Below, in pieces: positions 16,724 through 26,440 of a DNA stretch of 40,248 nt; within the stretch, counting starts at the first letter, position 1, and each line of letters begins with the position of its first letter. The notes beneath the pieces were generated by a model. It was not told where the DNA came from, ran no database searches, and saw only the letters and a program-made list of their open reading frames with translations. The DNA comes from Caldilineaceae bacterium (GTDB taxonomy: Bacteria > Chloroflexota > Anaerolineae > Caldilineales > Caldilineaceae). The position numbers and the translations under genes are program-made. The stretch spans positions 1 through 40,248 of the forward strand of contig JACSRH010000121.1 in the NCBI GenBank assembly GCA_014879855.1. The letters run 5' to 3'.

Positions 16724-16914
16724 TTCACCCCCAACAAATCACGGCTGGCCAGTCCAACCGCGAGGAATACCCTACCGGATCGAGCCGCCAATTGCAACTA
16801 CTCTTTCTGAAGAATCGGACAAAAGCGCATGCGCCGTGGCCAAAGCCAGCAGGTTACATTGCCAAACGCAGTAGTTAAATGAGGTTAATTCAGGGGGCGG
16901 CAAGGGCTGTTTTG

Positions 16915-16938
16915 GGTCAACCGAGCCACCGGTTGACC
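16915..16938. repeat. inverted repeat GGTCAACCG-N6-CGGTTGACC
   Basis: Nine-base arms at 16915-16923 and 16930-16938 match perfectly around AGCCAC. It lies 14 nt upstream of the -35 box of the ara-type promoter, a position that suits a second transcription-factor site. Confidence 0.5.
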
Positions 16939-16951
16939 GGTTACGGGTGCG

Positions 16952-17003
16952 TTGACACAATAGCAGCGCTCATGGTATCATAACGATGCTTAAAACGTTT
17001 TAA
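16952..17003 (+). promoter_or_regulatory. promoter with LacI-type operator for the ara-type operon
   Basis: TTGACA (16952-16957, consensus) is followed after 18 bp by TATCAT (16976-16981, five of six). The perfect 14-bp palindrome TTAAAACGTTTTAA at 16990-17003 begins where transcription should start. The central AAAACGTTTT is the form expected for a LacI-family repressor operator. The operon genes degrade a sugar, so sugar-induced derepression is likely. No regulator gene is in the window. Confidence 0.65.
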
Positions 17004-17076
17004 CCTGGAAGTTCTGCACTTATCAACATGCCGCCCCCTGACTGTTTACTACGTGATTCGTCAGCGCACGCAAATC

Positions 17077-17129
17077 TGCGCGCGCTCAGGCGCGTGCAGG
17101 CCCATATTTGTGTAAGAATTTGTGTAAGA
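17077..17129 (+). promoter_or_regulatory. 5' leader hairpin and 12-bp direct repeat upstream of the isomerase gene
   Basis: TGCGCGCGC (17077-17085) can pair with GCGCGTGCA (17090-17098) around TCAG. Just after it the 12-mer ATTTGTGTAAGA occurs twice in tandem (17106-17117 and 17118-17129), ending 52 bp before the start codon. These could affect the leader RNA or bind a regulator; nothing more can be said from sequence. Confidence 0.35.
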
Positions 17130-17181
17130 TAAACACTGTCGAGCCTATTTCCGTTCCAACTAAAATCATGGAGATTGAATT

Positions 17182-18651
<1,470 letters not shown>

Positions 18652-18750
18652 AGATTAGAGATGGGGAGATTGAGAGATTGGAGATTTGGTCATTGGCCGC
18701 AGAGTCCTCAATCTCACAATCGCCTAATCTCCAATCTCCTAATCTCCATT
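18652..18750. repeat. GAGATT/AATCTC heptamer hairpin, copy 1
   Basis: A purine arm (GAGATTAGAGAT, then GAGATTGAGAGATTGGAGAT) is followed after about 30 nt by the complementary arm (AATCTC, CTAATCTCCAATCTCC). Together they make an imperfect inverted repeat of about 100 bp that fills most of the gap between the isomerase and M24 genes. Four further copies lie at 21672, 30618, 31761 and 32437. Confidence 0.75.
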
Positions 18751-18768
18751 CACCAAAAGGAGTTCTGT

Positions 18769-19857
18769 ATGGGATTGCAGGAAGATCGACTTGCGCAGGT
18801 GCGTGGGTTTATGCGTGGTCAGGACGTCGATGTATTGGTATTGCGACAGGTGAGCAGCTTTGCATGGGCAACGGGCGGGCATCGCTCATACGTCAATACC
18901 GCGTCGTCCAACGGCATCGGCACGCTGGTGATCACGCCGGACGAGCAGATTGTGGTGACGAACACAATCGAGGCGCCGCGGCTGGAGCAGGAGGAAGGGC
19001 TGGTCGCGGCGGGTTGGAAGTTGCGCGTGGCGCCCTGGTACAAGAGCGATGACACGCTTGAGCGTCTGGTTGCTGGCAAGCGCGCGGGCGCGGATTTTGC
19101 GCTGGACGGCGGCGTCGATCTGTCCGGTGCAGTGGCCTGGCAGCGTTCGCTGCTGCTGCCGGAGGAGGTCGCGCGTTTCCGCTCGCTGGGCAAGCTCTGC
19201 GCCGAAGCAATGAACAGCGCAATTCACGCGGTTGCCCCTGGCATGAGTGAATATGAGATCGGCGCCCAACTGGCCTTTGAGACGGAGCGCCGCGGCGCGC
19301 AGGCAATTGTCAATCTCATTGCCACTGATGAGCGCATTTTCAAGTTCCGCCACCCACTGCCCACCGACAAAAAACTGGATCGCTACGCCATGCTGGTGCT
19401 GTGTGGCCGCCGCGATGGACTGGTCTGCTCGATCACGCGGCTGATCCGCTTTGGCAAGCTGCCCGATTCATTGCGCGTTAAAGCCGAGGCTACGGCGCAG
19501 ATCGACGGGGTCTTTATCCTCGGCACGCGGCCTGGCCGCGCGGTGGGGGAGATCTTTGGCAGTGCGCGCGCGGCCTACGCGTCAGCCGGCTTCCCGGACG
19601 AATGGCAATATCATCACCAAGGCGGGCCGGCAGGTTACGAGGCGCGCGAGGTGATCGCCACCCCGGACATGACCGAGCCGGTCGCCGTGGGACAGGTTTA
19701 TGCATGGAACCCCTCGATTGCCGGCGTCAAGTCGGAGGATACGATTCTGGTCGGCGAAAACGGCAACGAAGTGCTTACGACCATCGACGGCTGGCCAACG
19801 TGGGACGTGACGGTCAATGGGGTGACCATTGCGCGCCCGGCGATTCTGGAGGTCTAG
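18769..19857 (+). CDS. M24 (creatinase/Xaa-Pro peptidase-like) protein with degenerate metal site
   Basis: A 362-residue protein with the creatinase N-terminal domain and a pita-bread M24 domain. M24 peptidases bind two metals through D, D, H, E, E. Here the first ('VDAG') reads LCG, the second ('GDITRT') reads CSITRL and the first Glu ('VEPG') reads WNPS. The His region (YHHQGGPAGYEARE) and the last Glu (VKSEDTILV) remain. It is therefore probably not a metallopeptidase and may be a binding protein or an enzyme of another type. ATG 18769 has AAAAGGAG 6 nt upstream; the longer frame is repeat sequence. Its place in a sugar operon is a clue to function but does not define it. Confidence 0.8.
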   Translation: MGLQEDRLAQVRGFMRGQDVDVLVLRQVSSFAWATGGHRSYVNTASSNGIGTLVITPDEQIVVTNTIEAPRLEQEEGLVAAGWKLRVAPWYKSDDTLERLVAGKRAGADFALDGGVDLSGAVAWQRSLLLPEEVARFRSLGKLCAEAMNSAIHAVAPGMSEYEIGAQLAFETERRGAQAIVNLIATDERIFKFRHPLPTDKKLDRYAMLVLCGRRDGLVCSITRLIRFGKLPDSLRVKAEATAQIDGVFILGTRPGRAVGEIFGSARAAYASAGFPDEWQYHHQGGPAGYEAREVIATPDMTEPVAVGQVYAWNPSIAGVKSEDTILVGENGNEVLTTIDGWPTWDVTVNGVTIARPAILEV

Positions 19858-19868
19858 GCGAGCTCGCC

Positions 19869-19914
19869 CACAGATTGCACAGATGCGAACCACTAAGCAT
19901 CTGTGCAATCTGTG
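19869..19914. repeat. perfect 18-bp inverted repeat between M24 and kinase genes
   Basis: CACAGATTGCACAGATGC (19869-19886) and its exact reverse complement (19897-19914) flank a 10-nt loop. It lies within the operon, 12 nt after the M24 stop, and lacks a T-run. It is more likely an RNA processing or stability hairpin, or a partial terminator, than a full stop. Confidence 0.65.
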
Positions 19915-19988
19915 AAGCTGTGGATGCATTTTCAGATAAGGTTAAAAACTTCTTTTCTGAAATGGAAGTTGGCATAGGAAGTGCTGAT

Positions 19989-21671
19989 ATGCGTGATAAG
20001 AAATACGTCATCGGCATCGACTTTGGCACCGAGTCGGGGCGCGCGCTGCTGGTGGAAGTGGCGACTGGCAGGGAAGTCGCCATCGCCGTGCATCCCTATG
20101 CGCATGGCGTCATCGACGAGACGCTGCCGGGGACCAATGTGCGGCTGGAGCCGGATTGGGCGCTGCAAGACCCGCATGATTACATCGAGGTGCTCAGGCA
20201 GGCCGTGCCCGCGGTGCTGGCGCAGAGCGGCGTCGATCCGGCCGATGTGATCGGCGTTGCGACCGACTTCACCGCGTGCACGATCCTGCCGACAAAAGCC
20301 GATGGCACGCCACTCTGCTTTCTGCCGGAATACCGCAACCGGCCGCACGCGTGGGTCAAGCTGTGGAAGCATCACGCCGCACAGCCCGAAGCCAACCAGC
20401 TCAACGAGATCGCGGCGCGCGCTGGCTATGACTTTCTGTCCCGCTACGGCGGCAAGATCAGCTCGGAGTGGTTGGCGCCGAAGGTCTGGCAGATCCTCAA
20501 CGAAGACCCCGCCATCTATGCTGCGGCGGAACGCATCATCGAGGCAGCCGACTGGATTGTCTGGCAGATGACCGGCGTGGAGCGGCGCAACCTCACGACG
20601 GCAGGTTACAAGAGCATCTGGTCGAAGCAGCAGGGCTACCCGCCCAAGGAATTTTTCCGGGCGCTCGACCCGCGCCTGGAAAACCTGGTTGAGGAAAAGC
20701 TGGCATGTACGATCGATGGCTTCGGAACCAAGGCGGGCGAGTTGACAGCTGAGGCCGCGGCGTGGACCGGATTGCGGCCAGGCACCGCGGTCGCCATCGG
20801 CCACGCGGATGCCCACGCGACGGCGCCCGCGGCCGGGGTGAGCGAGGCCGGGCGGATGGTGATGATCATGGGCACCTCCAACTGCCACATGCTGCTGAGC
20901 AAGGAGGATCGCATCGTACCGGGGATGTGCGGCTGCGTCGAGGATGGCATCATCCCCGGCTTCTTCGGCTACGAGGCGGGGCAGTCATGCGTCGGCGACC
21001 ACTTCGCCTGGTTCATGGAGACCTGCGCACCGGCGAGCTACGTGGAGGAAGCCGCGGCGCGTGGCCTCAGCCTGCACGAGCTCTTCGAGGCGAAGGCGGC
21101 GGCGCTCAGGCCGGGTGAATCCGGGCTGGTGGCGCTGGATTGGTGGAACGGCAACCGCAGCGTGCTGGTGGACGTCGATCTGACGGGGATGATCCTCGGC
21201 ATGACGCTCGCCACCAAGCCGGAAGAACTCTACCGCGCGCTGATTGAGGCGACAGCCTATGGCACGCGCGTCATCATCGAGGCCTTCCAGGACAACGGCG
21301 TGCCGGTGCACGAGATCGTCGCTTCGGGCGGATTGCCCGACCGCAACAAACTGCTGATGCAGATCTATGCCGATGTGACGGGCCGGCCACTCAAGGTGGC
21401 GGGCACAAAACAGGGCGGCGCGTTCGGTTCGGCCATGCACGCGGCAGTGGCGGCTGGCAAAGCTGCGGGCGGCTACGCCACCATCCAAGAGGCAATCAAG
21501 GCCATGGCGTGGCTGCGCGATGAACATTACGAGCCCAACCCCGTGGCGACAGCGGTCTATAACGAGCTGTTTGCCGAGTACAGGCAGCTCCACGACTATT
21601 TTGGTCGCGGCGGCAACGACGTGATGAAGCGACTCAAGGCGTTGAAGGCGCGCGTGTTGTTAGAAGAGTAA
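19989..21671 (+). CDS. araB: ribulokinase (FGGY carbohydrate kinase)
   Basis: ATP-dependent phosphorylation of L-ribulose to L-ribulose 5-phosphate. The 560-residue length is typical of AraB. The N-terminus is 'YVIGIDFGTESGRALLVE' (phosphate-binding loop). 'IGVATDFTACTILPT', 'LTTAGYKSIWSKQQGYP' and the C-terminal ATP-site segment 'IVASGGLPDRNKLLMQIYAD' follow. AGGAAG 19976-19981 supports ATG 19989; ATG 19962 is possible but lacks a good site. The same frame stays open to 19602 as a shadow. It lies between the M24 gene and araD, separated from araD by the longest heptamer repeat. Confidence 0.9.
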   Translation: MRDKKYVIGIDFGTESGRALLVEVATGREVAIAVHPYAHGVIDETLPGTNVRLEPDWALQDPHDYIEVLRQAVPAVLAQSGVDPADVIGVATDFTACTILPTKADGTPLCFLPEYRNRPHAWVKLWKHHAAQPEANQLNEIAARAGYDFLSRYGGKISSEWLAPKVWQILNEDPAIYAAAERIIEAADWIVWQMTGVERRNLTTAGYKSIWSKQQGYPPKEFFRALDPRLENLVEEKLACTIDGFGTKAGELTAEAAAWTGLRPGTAVAIGHADAHATAPAAGVSEAGRMVMIMGTSNCHMLLSKEDRIVPGMCGCVEDGIIPGFFGYEAGQSCVGDHFAWFMETCAPASYVEEAAARGLSLHELFEAKAAALRPGESGLVALDWWNGNRSVLVDVDLTGMILGMTLATKPEELYRALIEATAYGTRVIIEAFQDNGVPVHEIVASGGLPDRNKLLMQIYADVTGRPLKVAGTKQGGAFGSAMHAAVAAGKAAGGYATIQEAIKAMAWLRDEHYEPNPVATAVYNELFAEYRQLHDYFGRGGNDVMKRLKALKARVLLEE

Positions 21672-21841
21672 GAGAGTAAGAGATTGGAGATTGGGTGGGG
21701 GTGTCATGAGTTGATTGTGGGTTCTCTTATGCGCCGAGGTTCCTGGATCCTCAATCCCTTAATCGTGTAATCTCTAATTCCCCAATTCCTGATTTCCAAT
21801 CTTCAATCTCCAATCTCCAATTCCCAATCTCCAATCTCCCA
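21672..21841. repeat. GAGATT/AATCTC heptamer hairpin, copy 2 (longest)
   Basis: A short purine arm (AAGAGATTGGAGATTGGG) is followed by a long pyrimidine arm with about ten AATCTCC / AATTCCC / AATCTTC units, reaching the ribosome site of araD. The arms are complementary, but the 3' arm is much longer, which suggests expansion of the unit. Confidence 0.7.
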
Positions 21842-21856
21842 CTTTAAGGAGCGATT

Positions 21857-22498
21857 ATGCTGGAATCCATCAAAGAAGAGCTGCATCGGTTACATCTGGA
21901 ACTGCCCAGGCAAAACCTGGTGACGTGGACAAGTGGAAATATCAGCGCACGCGACCCCGCGTCGGGGTTGGTGGTGATCAAGCCGTCCGGAATCCGCTAT
22001 GAAGAGCTGCAGCCGGAGCACATGGTGGTCGTCGATCTCGAAGGCGATATCGTTGAAGGATCGCTGAAACCATCCTCGGACACCGCCAGCCATCTCTACA
22101 TCTACCGCCATCGCCCGGATGTCAACGGCATTGCGCACACGCACTCGCGCTATGCCACGGCCTTTGCCGCCAATGGAATGGCGATCCCGGTCTATCTCAC
22201 CGCACAGGCGGATGAATTCGGCGGGCCAATCCCCTGTGGCGGCTTTGCGCTGATCGGCGGCGAGGAGATTGGCCAGGTGGTGATCGAGGCGATCGGGACT
22301 TCGCCGGCGGTGCTGCTCAAGAATCACGGCGTCTTTACCGTGGGGCCGAGCGCCAAAGCAGCGTTGAAAGCCGCGGTGATGGTTGAAGATGTGGCCGCGA
22401 CCGTTTGGCTGGCGTTGCAGATCGGCCAACCCGACCGCATCGGTGACGACGACGTGGCGAAGCTGCATTATCGGTACACACACGTGTACGGGCAGTGA
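21857..22498 (+). CDS. araD: L-ribulose-5-phosphate 4-epimerase (class II aldolase family)
   Basis: Converts L-ribulose 5-phosphate to D-xylulose 5-phosphate. The 213-residue protein follows AraD closely: 'LPRQNLVTWTSGNISARD', 'VIKPSGIRYEEL', 'KPSSDTASH', the zinc ligands in THTHS, a further His in KNHGVFTVG, and the AraD-like ending HVYGQ. It differs from FucA at the NLVT and HTHS sites. AAGGAG (21846-21851) is well placed before ATG 21857. It is the last gene of the operon and is followed by an intrinsic terminator. This identification is what makes L-arabinose the best guess for the operon's substrate. Confidence 0.88.
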   Translation: MLESIKEELHRLHLELPRQNLVTWTSGNISARDPASGLVVIKPSGIRYEELQPEHMVVVDLEGDIVEGSLKPSSDTASHLYIYRHRPDVNGIAHTHSRYATAFAANGMAIPVYLTAQADEFGGPIPCGGFALIGGEEIGQVVIEAIGTSPAVLLKNHGVFTVGPSAKAALKAAVMVEDVAATVWLALQIGQPDRIGDDDVAKLHYRYTHVYGQ

Positions 22499-22521
22499 TA
22501 AAGAGCCGTGTGGGCTGATTC

Positions 22522-22566
22522 AGAAACCGGGTTTCTTCAGGAAACTCGGTTTCTTGTTATTTTTGC
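22522..22566 (+). terminator. intrinsic terminator of the ara-type operon
   Basis: AGAAACCG (22522-22529) pairs with CGGTTTCT (22547-22554). Inside it GTTTC (22531-22535) pairs with GAAAC (22541-22545), and a T-rich stretch follows. The T-run serves the plus strand. The gap to the convergent MazG-type gene is only 74 bp. Confidence 0.7.
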
Positions 22567-22572
22567 CGGCGT

Positions 22573-23937
22573 CTACGCCAATCCTTGTCGAAACTGCACG
22601 GTGTAGGTGCGCAGCGCATCTTCGGCATCGACATCGTGGGCGTGCGCCAGAGCTACGATCTGCCAGAGCAGCGCACCAAAGCGCGCCTCATCGGGCGTGG
22701 CGCCGAGCAGGGCGGCCAGCGCCGGGTCCGCCTGCGCCAGCGCGGCGCGGTCAAGCAGGCCGGCCTTGGCCGCCTTGGATTGCAGTTTGCGCGCCTTCTC
22801 CAGCGCCGGCAGCGCCGGCGCCACACCGTCCAGCGGGCCGCGCGTCACGCCCTGTTCGGCTTTTTCCTGCGTCTTGATCATCTCCCAGTTCGCCAGCACG
22901 TGCTCTACGCCATCGACAGCCGCGTCGCCAAAGACATGTGGATGGCGACGGATGAGCTTGGTCACGACGCCGCGCACCACGTCGCCCATCTGGAAGCGTC
23001 CCTCCTCGGTGGCAATCTGCGTCATCATCACGACGGAGAGCAGCACGTCGCCCGCTTCCTCACAGATGGCCGCGCGGTGGTCGCTGCCATCTGTCTCGGC
23101 ATCGATGGCTTCGAGGAGTTCGGCGCACTCGTCCAGCAGATCCTTGCGCAGTGACAGGAGCGTCTGCTCTCGATCCCACGGACAACCTTCCGGCGCGCGC
23201 AGATGGGCGACCAGTTCTTGCAGCGCGGTGAAGCTGGAATGGGGGGGCAGCGGCGGCACGTAGACGCTGGTCAGGTGGTCGAAATGCTCGCCGTGATCCA
23301 GTTCGGCCAGCGGCAAGGTCGTCAGTTGCTGCTGGGAGGCGCCGGCCGCCTGCACGATGGTCACCGCATGATCGTCCGGGTAGGCGTTGAGCAGCGTCAG
23401 CTTGACATCCGATGCCAGCCAGCGCGCATAGACCTGCGCGAGCAGCAGCGGCAGGTTGACATCCACCATAGGGTGATGCTGCTGGGCCACCATCATGGCG
23501 TCTATCACCTGCCCGCCGTCCATAGGATCGACGCCCACCGCGGCAAAGCTCGGCTCGATAAAGCTTAACCCGGCGACGATCTCAACGGCAATGCCGGCTG
23601 CTGCGGCGCATTGTTGCAAGGCAGGCGTGGTCATCTCACCGACGCACGGATGCCCTGGCACAGCATAGACCACCTCGGTGTGTGATTGCGCCAGCGCCAT
23701 CACCCGCGTCACAATGGCCGCGTAGACATCAGCAAAGGCGGCGTGTTGCGCGTAGAGATCGTCACAGCTCTGCGTGTGTGCGGTTGGCGGACGGCGCGCA
23801 AGGATTTCCGCCACACAAGGGTGGCGCTCGGTGCGCAGCACTAGTATCTCGGCGCGCGTCAAATACTCCCACGCGGCCAGCGTCAACTGCTCGACCGGCC
23901 CTGGCCCCAACCCTACTATCCGAATGCGATGATCCAC
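22573..23937 (-). CDS. mazG: YabN/MazG-type nucleoside triphosphate pyrophosphohydrolase
   Basis: A two-domain protein of 454 residues. The N-terminal half is a tetrapyrrole-methylase-like domain ('IRIVGLGPGPVEQLTLAAWE', 'VVYAVPGHPCVGE'). The C-terminal half is MazG: 'CPWDREQTLLSLRKDLLDE', the EExxE-type 'DECAELLEAI' and 'CEEAGDVLLSVVMMTQ' that bind magnesium. It should hydrolyse non-canonical NTPs to NMP and pyrophosphate, a housekeeping role; the methylase half in Bacillus YabN has no assigned substrate. GTG 23937 has TAAGGAG six bases upstream; the frame opens further but only into the gap. It is preceded by a small membrane protein gene. Confidence 0.88.
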   Translation of the reverse strand: MDHRIRIVGLGPGPVEQLTLAAWEYLTRAEILVLRTERHPCVAEILARRPPTAHTQSCDDLYAQHAAFADVYAAIVTRVMALAQSHTEVVYAVPGHPCVGEMTTPALQQCAAAAGIAVEIVAGLSFIEPSFAAVGVDPMDGGQVIDAMMVAQQHHPMVDVNLPLLLAQVYARWLASDVKLTLLNAYPDDHAVTIVQAAGASQQQLTTLPLAELDHGEHFDHLTSVYVPPLPPHSSFTALQELVAHLRAPEGCPWDREQTLLSLRKDLLDECAELLEAIDAETDGSDHRAAICEEAGDVLLSVVMMTQIATEEGRFQMGDVVRGVVTKLIRRHPHVFGDAAVDGVEHVLANWEMIKTQEKAEQGVTRGPLDGVAPALPALEKARKLQSKAAKAGLLDRAALAQADPALAALLGATPDEARFGALLWQIVALAHAHDVDAEDALRTYTVQFRQGLA

Positions 23938-23983
23938 CCCTATCTCCTTACTGTTGATGGCGGGCTGCCCACGGCCTGCCGGC

Positions 23984-24388
23984 TTATTTTCTACTTTGCA
24001 CATACGCCTCAACCAGTCCGGCCAGTAGCAGCGTCACGATCAACACGGCGACATCCAGCACGCGCAGGATGGCAAGCGCGACCAGCACCACAACGACCAG
24101 CCCCGCCAGCATGCCCTGGCGCAGCGCCGGCTCCGCGGATGGCGCCTGACGGCGTGAGCGCTTCTTGGGGCCGGCCAGCGCTGGCCAGCGCCGATGCAGC
24201 GTCAGGGCAATCCACCCGCCTGCGCCGCCGACCAATAGAAAGACGCCGGCCAGAAACAGCAGAAGTGCAATGGGGCTGAGTTGATCGCCGTCGCTGTAGG
24301 GCGATACATTCCACATCAGATAGAGGAGCAGCGCACCGCCTGCCAGCAAGCCCAGGATCGAGAACACCGTAGCGCGAATGTGCGACAT
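23984..24388 (-). CDS. small membrane protein, unknown
   Basis: A 134-residue protein from ATG 24388 with two hydrophobic segments near the N-terminus (residues 6-27 and 40-62), a basic loop (PKKRSRRQ) and a long hydrophobic tail (about residues 92-128). This gives three or four membrane spans with the basic loop inside. I recognise no family. No strong ribosome site precedes ATG 24388, and a longer frame to 24619 is possible but starts in soluble low-confidence sequence. It stops 47 nt before the MazG-type gene, so the two are probably co-transcribed. Confidence 0.6.
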   Translation of the reverse strand: MSHIRATVFSILGLLAGGALLLYLMWNVSPYSDGDQLSPIALLLFLAGVFLLVGGAGGWIALTLHRRWPALAGPKKRSRRQAPSAEPALRQGMLAGLVVVVLVALAILRVLDVAVLIVTLLLAGLVEAYVQSRK

Positions 24389-24613
24389 GACGCGAGTGTA
24401 GATGCATCCGTGCAAAGGGACAAATCGCTTGCTGCTGCCAATCTCGATGTCTTGGCTTAGTGTGTTGCCGCAAGGTCGCCCGGGAAGGATCGTGAGGGCG
24501 CCGACAGACGGCAACGGGTCAGACAACCGAAGATGCACGGGAATCTTCAACGCCTCATGGCGGAATTGGGTCAAACGCATTCCCGCCATGCCAGATAGGA
24601 AAGGTCTTACGCT

Positions 24614-25429
24614 ATGCAACGCCTTGTGAGATTGACAGCCACGTTCGCCTTGATCGCGGTCTTGACAGCGGCCTGCGCGGGCACACCCGCACCCGCGGCA
24701 GAGGCGCCCGCGCAGGCCGCAGAAGCAAGCGGCGGCGCCGCCGAAATGCCACCGCCCGACCCCGCGGATCAGGCGCAGGAAGCAACGGTTGAGCCGGCCA
24801 CTGACCCGTCAGCCACTGACCAACCAGCCACTGACCAACCAGCCACTGACCAACCAGCCACCAATGCGGAAGCTGCGGCTGGCGTACGCACTTTCCAGCT
24901 TGTGCCGGAAGAATCCAGGATGCAGTACTTTGTCGAAGAAGAGTTTCTCGGCCAGGCTGTGCCCTTTATCACTGCCATTGGTGCGACCCGCGCGCTGGAA
25001 GGCGAGATGGCATTGCGTTTTGACGAGGCCGGCGTGGCGATCGAACGAAGCGAGTTCACCGCTGACCTCAGCACGCTGACCAGCGACCGTCCCCGCCGCG
25101 ACCAGGCCATTCGCGACCGTTGGCTGGAATCGAGCCGCTTCCCCATCGCCACCTTTGCCGCGACCGAAGTCATGGATTTGCCGGCTGACGCTGCGTTGGG
25201 GCAGGATGTGCCCTTTCAGGTGCAAGGTGACATGACTATCCGCGATGTGACCAACCCCATCACCTGGGACATGACTGCACGCGTGGACGGCGGCACGATG
25301 ACCGGGACGGCGACTACCTTTTTCTACATGAAAGAGTATGGTTTCGACCCGCCGGATGTCGCCGGCATCCTCCGCGTCACCGACGGCGTGACGGTGACAG
25401 TCAACTTTGTGGCGCAAGAGACGCCATGA
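24614..25429 (+). CDS. YceI-domain lipoprotein
   Basis: A lipoprotein of 271 residues: the signal peptide ends in the lipobox LTAAC (Cys21). A linker of Ala/Pro/Glu follows, with a tandem ATDQP repeat, and then a YceI domain (about residues 92-270) with 'AVPFITAIGATRALEGEMAL', 'RPRRDQAIRDRWLESSRFP' and 'VTVTVNFVAQ'. YceI proteins are lipocalin-like beta-barrels that bind isoprenoid lipids; the ligand here is not known. It is exported and anchored outside the cytoplasmic membrane. It is divergent from the small membrane protein gene and convergent with the PfkB gene. Confidence 0.87.
   Translation: MQRLVRLTATFALIAVLTAACAGTPAPAAEAPAQAAEASGGAAEMPPPDPADQAQEATVEPATDPSATDQPATDQPATDQPATNAEAAAGVRTFQLVPEESRMQYFVEEEFLGQAVPFITAIGATRALEGEMALRFDEAGVAIERSEFTADLSTLTSDRPRRDQAIRDRWLESSRFPIATFAATEVMDLPADAALGQDVPFQVQGDMTIRDVTNPITWDMTARVDGGTMTGTATTFFYMKEYGFDPPDVAGILRVTDGVTVTVNFVAQETP
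24811..24860 (+). repeat. 15-bp tandem repeat in the YceI lipoprotein linker
   Basis: The unit AGCCACTGACCAACC occurs three times exactly and then degrades. It encodes ATDQP repeats in the flexible linker between lipid anchor and domain. Confidence 0.85.
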
Positions 25430-25475
25430 ATCACCGCGCAATCATGCGGAGAAGCCGCTTGTTTTGACGCGGAGT

Positions 25476-25530
25476 GGTAGAGGTGTGCAGAGTATCTCCG
25501 CGCCTGCGTCGAGCACGTCTGACCTCTACC
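25476..25530. terminator. candidate hairpin between convergent yceI-like and PfkB genes
   Basis: GGTAGAGGT (25476-25484) and ACCTCTACC (25522-25530) are exact inverted repeats around 37 nt, spanning the PfkB stop. The loop is long and there is no T-run, so terminator function is uncertain. Confidence 0.35.
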
Positions 25531-26440
25531 GTTCACCTTCGCTCAGCCTTGCCAGCCGCCGCATCGCCTCGGCGCGCAGATCTGGGCGCGGCGCGGGGAG
25601 GCCGTATTGCTCCACCAGGAAGCTGGCCGCCACGGCTGCGTAGTTTCCCGCCTGCCGCAGATCGCCAGTCTCCAACCAGCCGGCAAGCAGCGCGCCGCAG
25701 TAGGCGTTGCCCGCGCCGACGGGGTCGATCACTTGCGCGGCCGCGGCCGGGATGCGCCATGTTTCGCCCGTCGCCGCACGGTGGACGAGCGAGCCCGCCT
25801 CGCCCAGGCGCAGCGCCACGATCGCAGCGCCAGCTGCTGCCAGCCGCTGGAGAAGCGTCTCTGGGTCGCCGACCCCCACCAGCGACTCGGCTTCCGCCCT
25901 ATTGGGTGAAAAGATATCGCAAGCAGTCAACAGTGTGCGAAGTTCAGCATCCGTCAGCGGCCGCGCCGCCGCGCGAAACGGTTCGACGCTGACTGTGACG
26001 CCTCTTTTCCGCAACGCGTGCATAATGTGCAGATTGGGCGACTCGGGATGGACGCCAAAGTGAAAGCCGCGCGCACGCTGGTAGGCAGCGGGAATCTGTT
26101 CGGGGCGCAGCGCCAGGTGGGTCGGGAGCGTAGCGCCCTGCGTGCGCCAGACCTGCGTGCGCCGGCCATCTTCCTCGATGATCTGCCAGGCGCGCAAGGA
26201 GGGATGCTCAGGGTCGCGGCGCAGACCGGATGTGTCGATCTCCAGCGCGTCCAGCCACGCCTGCGCCGCGTCCGGGAAATCCGCTCCCACGCGGCCGCAC
26301 AGCCCGACGCCACGCTCCGCCCACAGCTTCATGCCAAAAGCCGTCTGTGGTCCGCCGCCGCCCAACAAGCCCATGCGCGTGCGACCATCGGGGAGGACGA
26401 TGTCGTCGATGATGACGGAGTGGGAAAAGTAGTCGATCAC
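25526..26440 (-). CDS. PfkB-family carbohydrate kinase with GAGN active site (MAK32-like)
   Basis: A ribokinase-type kinase of 304 residues. It has 'GLLGGGGPQTAFGMKLWAER' near the start and 'DPVGAGNAYCGALLAGWLET' near the end. The anion-hole motif is normally DTxGAGD with Asp as catalytic base; here it is GAGN. I start it at GTG 26440, which overlaps the stop of the nucleoside hydrolase gene (GTGA); the frame opens at GTG 26470. The coupling to a nucleoside hydrolase suggests that it handles the released sugar or a nucleoside, but the altered motif leaves its activity open. Confidence 0.78.
   Translation of the reverse strand: MIDYFSHSVIIDDIVLPDGRTRMGLLGGGGPQTAFGMKLWAERGVGLCGRVGADFPDAAQAWLDALEIDTSGLRRDPEHPSLRAWQIIEEDGRRTQVWRTQGATLPTHLALRPEQIPAAYQRARGFHFGVHPESPNLHIMHALRKRGVTVSVEPFRAAARPLTDAELRTLLTACDIFSPNRAEAESLVGVGDPETLLQRLAAAGAAIVALRLGEAGSLVHRAATGETWRIPAAAAQVIDPVGAGNAYCGALLAGWLETGDLRQAGNYAAVAASFLVEQYGLPAPRPDLRAEAMRRLARLSEGER

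Larger units (their letters stand above)
16724..17181. promoter_or_regulatory. divergent regulatory region between the FTR1 gene and the ara-type operon
   Basis: A 458-bp gene-free stretch. Its left part (to about 16880) shows nothing I can name. The right part holds an inverted repeat, a promoter, an operator-like palindrome, a GC hairpin and a direct repeat (separate entries), all upstream of the isomerase gene. No good promoter for the FTR1 gene was found. Confidence 0.5.

Noticed and set aside
19602..19988. N-terminal extension of the ribulokinase frame
   Set aside because: It overlaps the M24 gene almost entirely. The kinase fold begins at ATG 19989 with a good ribosome site.
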